A stretch of DNA of 64,000 nucleotides from Ophiocordyceps camponoti-saundersi (nom. inval.) (taxonomy: Eukaryota > Ascomycota > Sordariomycetes > Hypocreales > Ophiocordycipitaceae): positions 1 through 64,000 of the forward strand of contig PDHQ01000149.1 of assembly GCA_003339415.1 (NCBI GenBank), given 5' to 3'. The translations under genes were made by a program, and so were the position numbers. Under the pieces are notes generated by a model. That model saw only the letters and a list, made by a program, of their open reading frames with translations, made no database searches and was not told where the DNA came from. Positions 23,265 through 33,947 of the stretch are shown in pieces. Each line of letters starts with the position of its first letter. Position 1 is the stretch's first letter.

Positions 23265-25208
23265 TCACGCTGCGGCGGGTTCGACGATGATGGTGGGCAA
23301 GTCACGTATATCAACGTGTTCCTGAGAATTCACATCAACGACACGAATAGCCTCGACGCCGACTACGCCCTCCCTCAGAGCCAGAAACTGCATCTCGACG
23401 ACGTGACACGCGCCGGGGCCCAGGGGACCGACGCGAATGTCGGGACTGAGGCAGACGACGTCAGCGACGTCGACGGACGCACTCCTCTGCATGGCGTGGA
23501 GGACGTTTTCGTCGACGACGGCGTCGGCGACCTCCGCCTCGCCGCGGCGCCTGGATGCCGTGGAGGGGGGTCGAAGCGGTCGGACGGCGTCGTTGCGGCG
23601 CCGGCGGGGGATGGCGACGAGGGCGAGCTTGCGAGGGGGGCGGCTTGTCGTGCCTGCTTCGGAGCGGTTGACGACGTGGACTGTCCAGAGGAAGACTTCG
23701 CCTGGGCGGATGGGCTCCGAGGGGCCGGCGAAGGACATTGTTATGCCGAGATCTTGGACGGGGGTTGTGGTGGTTGCTGTAGTGGTGGCAGTGGCGGGAG
23801 GTTCCATGGCGGGTAGGGAATCCGGTTGGCTGGCGAGAGCGACGAAGGGGGTGGCGAAAGGAGTGGCCGTTGAGGGAGCGGTGGCATTGTTGTTGTTATT
23901 GGTGTGGATGTTGCTGCTGCTTCCGATGGAGAGTTGAGAGGGGCGGTGAGAGCGCTGGATGCCTGTTTCGACAGAGGCGGCGAAGCTGGGGTTGACGGGC
24001 ATGGTGAAGTCGAGGGCGGCGTGCCAGGACATGACGAGTTGCGGCACGCAAAGGCCCGGCTCGATCTGGACGGAGGCGTTGATGGCGATATGCAGGTCCC
24101 CGGAGAGCGTCTTTTGGCCGCCGCCGTTGAGCTGATGAGGCTTGATGAGGTAGAGAAAGGTGACGTTGTCGTGAGCAACGCAGGGCAAGGGAAGCTTCAT
24201 GGCAACCTCATCGTTGAGATTTTCAACGGTGCCGTCTGCTGTAAGCAGGTTGATGTCGTCGAGGAGGATCTCGCTGTCACAGTGAGAAGTGAAGTCGACT
24301 TCCAGTAGGGCTACGATGGCGGGACTAGGAGGAGCAGCGTTCGGCCTCGAGAAGCGGATTCTCGTGTGGAGGGCGGGAAATATGGGCAGTCTGAGCTGTG
24401 ACAGGGCTCGTATTTGCGTAACGGAATCGCCTTGCCTCTTCATCATGGGAGCGACCCTGGAGACGCGCGAAGCGGACAGACGGGGCTTGACGTCGCCGAG
24501 GGCAGCGTCGGTGGAAAAGGACTCTAGGAGGTTGATGCTCACCGGAAGACCGCTGGGGAGATAGCCGACGTCTCCCTGAGCATCCGGTTCCGACTTCAGT
24601 CTCGGGCCTACGCTTGCCGAGGCGGAGAAGATGACGGACGGAGACAGCGGCCGGACACGCGGGCGGGCCAAGAAGACGGACTGCTTCCAGATGACATAGA
24701 CATAACGGCCGCCCTTGACCTCGTCGGAACCATCCTGGTAGTGATCGACGATGGTGACCAAGGTTTTGCTCACGTCTGGCACTTTTCCGGAATATATCGT
24801 CTCCTCAGCTGGCACCGAGTCCCGACCGGGCACGCTGCTATTAACAATTCGAGCCTCTAAAGAGATGGTAAGCCGACGTAATTGAGATTTCAGCTCGTCG
24901 TCAGGTAGCCAAGGTGTCTTGAGAAGGAGAAGTACGTCGACAGTTTCATCTAGGTAATCGGGTAGGGTCTATCAGCGGTTCCGCCCCCTTTTGCTCTGGT
25001 ATGAAGAGGGTCTTTTTCGGGGAGGGGGGGTTTCGCACCCACCGAAGAGGAAGCTCTCTCGCTGTCTCACGCTGTCGAGGGAGAGCTTAGAGCCGGAGAG
25101 GCTGTTAGGGTCCAATTGGGTTTCGAAGGGGACCATGTAGGTCAGGTAAGAGTCCTGTTCGAAGCTCGACGAGGTGTCAGCCGCGGTGACACCATCGTCG
25201 TCGTTCAT
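23265..25208 (-). CDS. TRS65: TRAPPII complex subunit Trs65
   Basis: Two exons on the minus strand, 25208-25043 and 24949-23265, give 616 aa. The 93-bp intron (GTGGGT..CTAG) joins R-E-S-F-L-F to D-E-T-V-D-V in frame. The C-terminal part has the Trs65 features: an immunoglobulin-like segment with I-R-P-G-E-V-F-L-W-T-V-H-V-V-N-R and the closing H-V-D-I-R-D-L-P-T-I-I-V-E-P. A low-complexity Asn/Thr-rich linker (around residues 410-445) separates it from the N-terminal half. Trs65 is a peripheral subunit of TRAPPII, the Golgi exchange factor complex for Ypt31/32-type Rab GTPases. The start chosen is the Met before N-D-D-D-G; an upstream in-frame ATG at 25421 would add 71 residues with no family resemblance. 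It is divergent from PRP40 with an 814-bp shared upstream region. Confidence 0.84.
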
Positions 25209-26022
25209 CGTGACACTGGCTCGCGGGTCGAATGGAGCCGTCTTTTCATGTTGAAAACGAGCACCATCTGTGTGCCTCCAAATGCCAGAGCGGAGGACAA
25301 GACACAAGAGGTTGGATGGATGACTGTCGTTGGGTGGGAGGAGGTAGGTGACAATAAACACGTGTGAGAGTGTCTGTGTGCGTAGGACCTCTTTCGTAAT
25401 CAAGCCGATTCCTCTGAACAACTCGAAAATCGCCGCGAGACGAGAAGCTCCTCGACAAGAGAGAGAAGAAAGACGACTCGTCTAATCTGCACAGTCAGGT
25501 CTATCGCTGCAGGTAAGTCTCTGGTGATGCTCGATGGCTGCAGCAGTTTTCTCACGGCTGAAAGGGTTGACGTTCAAAATCGAGTCGATATAGCCTACGG
25601 GTACCTCCCACCTCCCCCCAGTGTTCCCCACGGATACCTCCAGTCCAAGTCGCAGACCCAGGGGCTGCCAGTCACGTGCTGCTGTAGGTACCGCAGGTGG
25701 CAGGCAAAATAGGTGGCGAAAAGGTCTCTGTGGGGCGGCTCGGACCCCACCCAGTACATCGCCTAAGGCAGCTGTCAGGTATTTTTTCTTCCTCCTCTTC
25801 TTTCCCTTTCCTTCCTTTTTTTTCTCTCTCTTTTCTCTCCACGCTGCTGGGGCGTTTCTCGTCTTCCCGCACCAGCCTCAACACCAAGCGCCCGCTGCCA
25901 TCCCTTGCCCTCGCGATATCATCTCTTCTCCGTTGTATAGCATTTCCTTTATCACTTACCCAAGCACAAGCACAAGCACAAGCAGATTCTGCCACTCCCA
26001 CGCCGTCTCGTGACGCGTCACG
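25209..26022. other. Divergent promoter region TRS65/PRP40
   Basis: An 814-bp intergenic region. The PRP40 side has a long CT-rich tract (25780-25850) and CAAGCA repeats (25963-25983) typical of fungal core promoters and 5' UTRs. No further gene is seen. Confidence 0.6.
26011..26020. promoter_or_regulatory. TGACGCGTCA palindrome at the PRP40 start
   Basis: A perfect 10-bp palindrome containing ACGCGT ends 2 bp before the PRP40 ATG. It would lie in the 5' UTR of the transcript. Whether it is a transcription factor site or chance is unknown. Confidence 0.35.
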
Positions 26023-28648
26023 ATGAACGGCTGGGCAAACCCCCCCCCTCCAGGCGGGCCTCCGCCTCCCGTCTGGCAGGAACATCATACGCCTGATGGC
26101 CGAGCCTACTATTACAATAACGTCACCAAAGTGACCCAGTGGACCAAGCCTGAAGACTTGATGTCCCATGCCGAGGTATGCTTCTTCAACTCCTTTAGCT
26201 TGCTATCGAGCTTTTCTTTGCTGACTCTTGCTTTTTTCCCCTTTCCAGCGTGCTCTTGTCAACCAACCATGGAAAGAGTACACTGCCGAAGGCGGGCGAA
26301 AGTACTGGTACAACACCGAGACGAAGCAGAGCTCGTGGGAGATGCCCGAAGCTTTCAAGAACGCCATGGGCCCTGGCTCTTCCGTCCCATCCGCACCCCA
26401 TGGCCCTGCCTTTGGCGGCGGCCGCCCGGGCTATCGTGACCCAGGACGCGGAGGGCGTGACTCGCTTGCCGATTCGCGCCAGCAGGCTCGGGCTTTCGTA
26501 CCCGCCACTGAGACTGCGCCCGAGTATGCTACTCATGAGGAGGCCGTAGCTGCCTTCACCAAGACGCTCCGTCGTCATGGCGTTCAATCTGACTGGACCT
26601 GGGAGCAGGCCATCAGGGCCGCGGCCAAGGATCCTCAGTTTCGCGCCATCAAGATGCCCAAGGTCAGACGGGAGACCTTCGAAAAGTATTGCGAGGATAT
26701 GGTTCTCCAGGAGAAAGAGAGAGCGCAGGAAAGACTTGCCAAGCTTCGAGCCGACTTTGAGACCATGCTCAAACGTCACCCGGAGATTAAGCATTACACC
26801 AGGTGGAAGACTGCCCGACCTATGCTCGAAGGCGAGACCCATTTTCGCTCCACCGACGACGAAGACGAGCGTCGCCAGCTCTTTGACGAGTACATTGCTC
26901 GTCTTCAGAAAGAGCACGAGGAAGAACAGATCGTGCTGCGAAAGGCGGCCCTCGATGGCCTCAGGGAGCTGATTCCTAAACTCGGCTTCGCCGTCACGAC
27001 CTTGTGGCTTGATGCAAAGAAAATTATCGCTGCCGCCACGCAGGATGATCCCAAGTATAAACACCTCACCAAATGCGACATCCTACTCAAGTTTCAGGAC
27101 CATCTCAAGCATCTGGAGCGTATCCTTAATGAGAAGACCCAGTATGACAAGAAGATGAAATACCGCCAGGAACGCAAAAACAGAGACGCATTCAAAGAGC
27201 TTCTGGCCGAATTGCGTCGGGATGGCCATATCCAGGCCGGATCCAAATGGACCCTGATCTATCCTCGCATCGCCAAAGACGAGCGCTACCTTGACCTGCT
27301 TGGACAAACCGGCTCTACGCCCATGGAACTCTTCTGGGACATGCTCGGACAGGAAGATCTTGCACTGCGCCGTGATCGAAACACGGTCGTTGACGTCCTC
27401 GATGTAAGCTCTTCATGAACCAAACAGGAACTAGATAAATTTGATTGCTATTCTATTTTCTTCCGTCTTTCTCTTGATTCTCAAGCTGACATATTTTCTT
27501 CCCTCCAATAGGATCAAAAGTTCAACTTCACTCTCGAGACCACCGTCGACGACTATCTTTCTGCTATGAGCAAAGATCGTCGTACGGCCAAGATCGGGGA
27601 GCCCAAGCTTCGCCTCATCTTTACACGGGTGAGTTCTGATTCTCTCTCCCCAGCTACTCGACCTTGTAGTTAACAAAGTTCGTCGCAGCTCCGCGAGAAG
27701 CGGGCCGCCAAGCGAGATGAAGAGCGGCATCTCGATCGCCACCAGCGCCGTGCGCTCGATGACTTGCGCTCAAGCATGAAACATCTTGATCCGCCCATCA
27801 AGCTGGGTGATACCTGGGACACTGTTCGTCCCCGCCTCTCCAAGTTGACCGAGTTCCAGGCCGTCGGCTCCGAGGAGGCAGCTCGCCATACTTTTGAAAG
27901 GCACATGTTCCGCTTGAGGGAGAGGGCAGATGAGGAGCACGAGCGCAATCATCGTCGCAATAGCCGCGTTTCCAGCGACCGAGACATGCCTCGCCGTGGC
28001 AGGGATCGATCCCGAGATGAGAGGCCTCATCGCCGCGCACGTTCATTGCGACGCAGCCGCAGCCCGGAACCTGACCCCTACGAGGACGACAGACGCCGTG
28101 CCGTTGCGGAAAGGGAGCGTAACCATCGCAGGTCTGCCATGGCCGAGAATGTGTTGTCAGCTGGTGATCGCGCACGGCTTAGCCCGCCTCCGCGACGCGA
28201 GCGAGACCACCGCGAGCGAGACCGTGCATACGATCGTTATTCCCACCGCCGCCGCGGCGATGATGGAGCTTATGTCCGCGAGCGCCGGGAGCGGGACGAT
28301 GATCGCGAGCGGCCCTTCCGTCGTCACATCGACACCCGCTCTGTTGACGAGCTCAACTACGGAGACGATGGGCCCTCGACCGCCGCAGCCTCTCGACGCC
28401 GCCGTCACGAGGATGACGACGCAGCCGACCGCCGGGATCAGCGAGAGCCGAAGGTCGGGATCCTTTCACGTCTGGTGTCTGCCGTCAGGCTCTTCTTGGC
28501 TAACTTTTTTTTAAAGAGACCCAGAAGAGGGTCGTCCCAGGAGCGAACACAGCAGCGCGAGACGCGTCAGCGGAACCAGTCCCCGCCGCCTGTCCGGCCG
28601 ACGGTGGACGTGAGGAGCGGAAGCGAAGAAGGCGAAATTGAGGAGTAA
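26023..28648 (+). CDS. PRP40: U1 snRNP splicing factor Prp40
   Basis: Exons 26023-26175, 26249-27403, 27512-27628, 27689-28453 and 28517-28648 give 773 aa. Two WW domains open the protein: residues about 11-40 (W-Q-E-H-H..Y-Y-Y-N-N..W-T-K-P) and 57-85 (W-K-E-Y..Y-W-Y-N..S-S-W-E-M-P), the first interrupted after its end by intron 1. FF domains follow from about residue 150 to 570, first one around [11 protein letters not shown]. The C-terminal 200 residues are Arg/Asp/Glu/Ser-rich like an RS domain and end [10 protein letters not shown]. Prp40 bridges the 5' splice site complex (U1) to branch-site proteins and binds the polymerase II CTD. The last intron (28454-28516, 63 bp) is a multiple of three without a stop; I removed it because it encodes a hydrophobic stretch foreign to the RS tail and carries a GCTAAC branch site and TTTAAAG end. 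Retained, the protein is 794 aa. Confidence 0.9.
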
Positions 28649-29750
28649 CGGGGGCGAAGACGGCGCTTACCACTGAGGAGCGCTGAACATGAATCCACTT
28701 CCGCAGACGTGCCGAGCGGGTGGGTTCCGACATTGAGCTTCATCTATGATTCGGTCCATTTTCGCAACTACTGAGGGACCGATTTGTTTCTCGTCTTTTG
28801 TTTCTTTTCCTAGGTATATGTTCTTGTTGAAAGGGGTCGACTTCCTCTCTCCTTCCTCTCTCCTTCCATGTGGAGGAAAGGATTGATATCGGCTCCTGTT
28901 TTGGAGAGTCGTCTCCAAGAAGTTTTGCTTCGCCTTTTGTCAGTTCCCCGATCGAGAGATTAACAAGGGGACAGAAAGGGGCGGTCGAGAGATTAGCTAC
29001 GGAGGGACAAGGATTCATCGAGAGATGAGTTATTTCGGAAAAGGGGACCAACGCGAGCTGGTTGTTAGGCCAGGAAGGGGGGCTCTACAGGGCAAATCAA
29101 CCTGCTGTATGTAGAAGACGATAGTGCAGAACCGTGAATTGATAGCTATAAGGAGATAGACCTTACTGGCCATGTAGATGTATGTGCGCATTTTCCTCGG
29201 TAAGTACAACTCCCCGTCACAAACATATAAAGCTTCCAACCTGTGAGATCCTTCTCTCTTCACTAAGGACAGGCGCGGCATCATCTCGACAATCCGTGTA
29301 TTGTGCTCGAGTACGATGACAACTACGTTGACTCTCATTTACCTGCTTCCCGCGAGGATAGGAAGCGGACGGCGGCCTCCCCCTTTTTTTACCCCTATTC
29401 CCTGGTTCCTCCGATCTCCCCTTCCTGGCTATCATCCTCGACGGGGTGTAATTCGCTTCGCGACTCTTGAAACAGGGTAATGACGAACAAGGAACAAATC
29501 ATCCACCGCTGACTTCATCATGCAAAGATGACACCTCCGCCAGAACCGGAAAGGATAAAGAGAAAACCAGGGAACCAGATAGGCCAGTCGCCATCATCGC
29601 TCGTCCGGATCGTCGTCCTCGCCGACGCCGCTCTCTTGCGCACCCTGATCAAGGCAGTGGCCGCCGCCAGGCTTTGGCGAGGCCGGCTTCAGAGTTGCGG
29701 TTCGTGCGCCGCCGTCACCGCGTGACTCGTCATGCTGATCGTGGCCCTCT
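28649..29750. other. Convergent intergenic region PRP40/RLI1
   Basis: About 1.1 kb of ordinary sequence between two gene ends. Short open frames on both strands have no recognisable similarity and no CT-rich leader. I see no gene or repeat. Confidence 0.6.
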
Positions 29751-31833
29751 TCAAGAGCTCTTGTCCGGTGTCTCCTCCAGGAAGAACTGCAAAATAAAGG
29801 AGTCAGCCGTCAATGCGGAAACTAAAAAGACACGCTGCTCGTAGAGAGAAAGAGGGGAAAACTCACAAAGTTGCCGCTCAGCTTCTGCTCATGATCAAGC
29901 TGAGAACCCTGCTTGTTGATGCGGGGGCGGAAATTGGTGGGATCACGACGGAAGGTTACGTTCAGATTGTGCAAGAACGAGTTGCATCCTGTTAAGAGAG
30001 ACTCGGGTCTATTGGCGTGAGCGTCGATGCCGGGCTTGCCGTCGAAGACGATGACTCTATCGGCAAGATATGTGGCCATGATGAAATCGTGCTCGACAAC
30101 AAATGCAGTTTTCTTAGAATGCATGATGAAGCGCTTTATAACACGCGAGGCGATGATGCGCTGCTCCGAATCGAGGTAGGCCGACGGCTCGTCGATGAGG
30201 TAGATATCGGCGGGCATGCCGAGAGAGAGGACGATGGCGACACGCTGCAGCTCACCGCCCGACAGGTTCTTGACTTCCTGGTCGATGAAGTCTTCCAACT
30301 TGAGGGGCTTCACCACATCCGTCTGAAACTGGGGATTCAAGAAGGCCGGTTTAATCTTCTTAAAGAAGAGCTGGCGGACAGTGCCTTCGTATTTGGGCGT
30401 GATTGTTTGAGGCTTCATGCTGATTCTCATCTCGGGAACGCTGGCCTTGCTGTCAGGCTTGAGGGCACCTGCCAGAAGACGGCAAAACGTCGTCTTGCCG
30501 GTTCCGTTCTCGCCCATCATGACGATGATCTCCGAATCGGTAAATTCACCGGCGTCGATACGAAGCTTGAAGTTGCCGAGCTTCTTCTCCATTGTAGGGT
30601 AGTTGAAGGCGCGGGACCTATCGATGGCGAAGTCATCCGTGCCCTCGGCGATTCGAAAGGTGAGAGATTCTTCGCGGAACCTGAGGTTCTCTGTAGGAAT
30701 GTGTCCGTCGAGGAAGATGTTGATGCCTTCCCGGACAGAGTGCGGCAATGTGACTACGCCGTAGACGGCGGGCTGACCGTACAGAACGCAGATATAATCA
30801 GACAGGTAATCGAGAACGGACAAGTCATGCTCGACGACGATGACGTAGTCGTCGTCGCGTAGCAGAGAGCGAATAATTTGGGCGGCACTCAGCCTCTGCT
30901 TGACGTCGAGGTAGGACGAAGGTTCGTCGAACATGTATACATCAGCCTTTTGCACGCAGACGGTACCGATGGCAAAACGCTGGAGCTCGCCACCGGATAG
31001 AAGCGTAATATCTCGATCCATGATATGGTTCAGCTCGAGGACACTGGTGACCTCGGTTGTGTTGCCGAGCGAGGCCCGACTTTCGAGGAGGGCACGAACG
31101 CTCTTCTCCGGGCCACGGACCGCCTTCGGGATCTGGTCGACATACTGCGGCTTGACAACGGCCTTGAGATCGTCCTCGAGAAGCTTGGTGAAGTAGTCTA
31201 GATAAAGGTCAGTATGGCCAGGGACGAATGCAGAATAACGAGTACGGACTTTGAAGCTCGGAGCCGCGGAAGTGTTTGATGACGTCTTCCCAGTCTGGTG
31301 GATTGTCGTGACGACCAAGATTGGGCTTGAGCTTGCCACTGAGAACCTTCAAGGCGGTACTCTTGCCGATACCGTTGGTCCCGACCAGGCCAAGAACCTG
31401 ACCTGGTCGGGGCATGGGCAGACGGTGAAGTTTGAAGCTATTGGGGCCATAGCGATGCGTCACCTGGTCCTCGAGGTTTGTCGGCAGGTTGATGATGGTG
31501 ATGGCGTCAAAGGGGCATTTCTTGACGCAGATGCCGCAACCGATACAAAGAGACTCGGAAATAAAGGCGAGGCGAGATTCAGGGGCGACTTCGATGCAGA
31601 GCTTGCCGCTGCGAACCACGGGACAAGATTTTTTGCACTCCTGACGACACTTGCGGGGACGACACTGCGAACGAGGATGCGTCAGTAATGGTTCCTGCAT
31701 ATGTTGTACGTAGTGGGAGAGGCCAACCTTGTCGTTGTTGACGATGGCGATACTGCAGGCGACGGCGTCAGCTCAAATCCCATCCCTCGCTTGACTCATT
31801 CTAAGCAGCATACCGAGTAAGCTTGTCCGACAT
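29751..31833 (-). CDS. RLI1: Ribosome-recycling ABC ATPase Rli1/ABCE1
   Basis: Five exons on the minus strand, 31833-31814, 31752-31728, 31664-31250, 31197-29867 and 29786-29751, encode 608 aa, the same length as the yeast protein. The first two coding exons are only 20 and 25 nt and together spell [15 protein letters not shown]. The N-terminal iron-sulphur domain follows with [15 protein letters not shown] and [15 protein letters not shown]1 has [18 protein letters not shown] and [12 protein letters not shown]2 has [18 protein letters not shown] and I-D-E-P-S-A-Y-L-D. The last exon supplies [11 protein letters not shown]. The enzyme splits post-termination ribosomes and is essential in eukaryotes. 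It is cytosolic and nuclear, and depends on cytosolic Fe-S assembly. Confidence 0.97.
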
Positions 31834-33947
31834 GGTGAGTGATTCGGGCAGACCACGTACAAGTTGCGGTACGCGACGCGCTCAAGGCGAGATGGATGAT
31901 AGGGGGTAAAAGAGGGGGAGGGGGGGAGGCGGGAGGCGGGAGGCGGGCGGCGACGGCGGAGGAGCAACAGAATTTGAGGCCCAAGATAGTGGAGGGCTAG
32001 GTGTTTTGTTTAGTTGAGCCGCAAGTGTGTGGTCATCAAATTTTCACGCCTTATGAATCGTCGGTTTGGCGGGGCAGGGCGGGAGGGGGAGGAGGGGCAG
32101 CTGCTGCGGTGATGCTACCGTTAGGGCACGAGGTAGAGGGTTGGCGGCATTCGGGTGCGGAGGTACTCGGGTTTGTGGGGGCGGACTATCTTCCGCTGAC
32201 AGCTGTGTACATACTACGGATACAACCGCCACCTATTACCTGCTAGAAAAAGCTCCTACATCCTCCATATAAATACAGTACGCGTCAACTCTGTGATAGC
32301 AAACTCGGCTTCAGGCAGTCATGAAGTCACGGAGTGTACATATGTAGGTAGAATGTGCATACCTACTTACAGTAAGTAGGTAGAGTAAGGTAGTTAGGTA
32401 ATTTGCATGCGACTGTCGATGCATTTTGGTATGGCCTCAGAATCCCTTTATGTATGCTTCACGTCTAATCCGTACAAGTATGTGGTGCGTCGAAGCCCAT
32501 TACAGTAGTGGTTAATAGGGTACGACAACAGCCCAGCTTAGCACAATAGTGATTAACTGCCATTGACTGTACAGGTTATCATGTGGAATACACACTCAAG
32601 GGCCGCATGTGAATAGGGCACGGTTTGTTCAATACGCAATGAGTCACGAACAATAGCAACGCTCCATTGGTCGGTCTTTCGGCCCTCTGTTTCCTCTTGT
32701 AGCTTCCATCAATCAACACGGCACAGTGCAGATGGACAATATCGTTTCTTCATTCATACTATCGATTACAGAGTTAACGGCGTGCGTTGATAACACATAC
32801 ATAAATGCAGCAAACAGAAAACTTTCAAACTACATGCCTTCCTCGTATGTACCTATGTAGGTAGGTAATAGAACAAAGAATGAGTCGGCAGCGGCATCAA
32901 CAAAGACATCATATCAGCAGAGTTATGAAGACCGTCCTGTATGTATTTCCGCAGTGCAGTCCTGTGATCTATACATGTCACTATCTCATCATTACCACCT
33001 CCCAAGATACCTACACGCACACATGTCATACTTGAGTATAAACTCTGCCCGCGCACAGTATGGCTTCATCACGTGAAATCGTTCACATCCCGCCAAGGGC
33101 ACGGATGTAGCTACAGGTACCTCGCTGGCCCGCCTCGGCACCGCTGCCTCTGCTTCCACGTGCCCTAGCCATCCCCCGGGACAGTGTTGCTCAATAGCCT
33201 CAGCCGCCACAGAGCGCTAAGAGTTCGCGCGGAGCACTGACCAAGACGGCGTACCTACAAGTACCTACCTACTGGCTGCGCTCGACAAGCCCAGGCCGGA
33301 ACCTTCGCCCCGACCTCAATTCCCTGCCTTCTCTCCACCAGTCCTTTTTTGTGCCATTCCCGCCCTGTCCCTTCACAGCCTTCAACCCACCCTTTCAGCA
33401 TCTTGTTTCCGCCCACCTCATCGACTTCATTTCTACAAGATCTTCTGTCCGTTCGGACGCCTTTCGCTTCCTAGGGTTGGTCTGCGAATGAATCTGTAAG
33501 TGCCTGCGTCTGCTTTTGCCCTTCCCCCGCCGCCTTCGTCACCCGTCTGCCCTGCCACCTGTGGCCGGCTTCAGCCTCGACCTCGACGCTCGTGGCTTCG
33601 CTTTAGCTGCTTCGGCGGTCCTCTGGCGGCCTCTTCAGATGGTCGATTTGATGGAATCGATGGTCTTCGTGCCGTTGATGATTCTGTGCCTCTTGTTTCG
33701 GCTCTTCTGCCCTGCATTGGCCCGCAATCGCTTCCCTCCTCTCCTTCAGCCTCGCCATCGCATTTTCATCGTCCTGTGCTCCGGCCGGCGTGTCTCCACG
33801 GTCTGGCATCGCTGCCGGGCGTCACTGTCGTTTCTCGGGTCGCAAACATCACTCTACCGGACCGAAGCTGTCAAAGCTGTTGCAACTCAATCAACGCTTG
33901 CTAACTTTGCTGTCTCTTAGCCATCCCGACCCGCGAAAGCCGTCGTC
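31834..33947. other. Divergent intergenic region RLI1/CHD1
   Basis: A 2.1-kb region. The middle (32.3-33.3 kb) is AT-richer and contains GTAGGTAG/TACCTACC motifs near 32345-32400, 32858-32868 and 33254-33272. The CHD1 side is CT-rich and contains a predicted 5' UTR intron. No protein gene is supported. Confidence 0.6.
33496..33920 (+). other. Predicted 5' UTR intron of CHD1
   Basis: A strong donor (CTGTAAGT, GT at 33496) is matched by a branch-like GCTAAC (33900-33905) and acceptor TGTCTCTTAG ending at 33920, 27 bp before the CHD1 start codon. The interval is 425 bp, long for this genome. Two overlapping frames of 134 codons inside it have no recognisable homology. Confidence 0.6.

Noticed and set aside
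33500..33920. Two overlapping 134-codon frames before CHD1
   Set aside because: They lie inside a well-marked 5' UTR intron (GTAAGT, GCTAAC, CTCTTAG) and show no homology.
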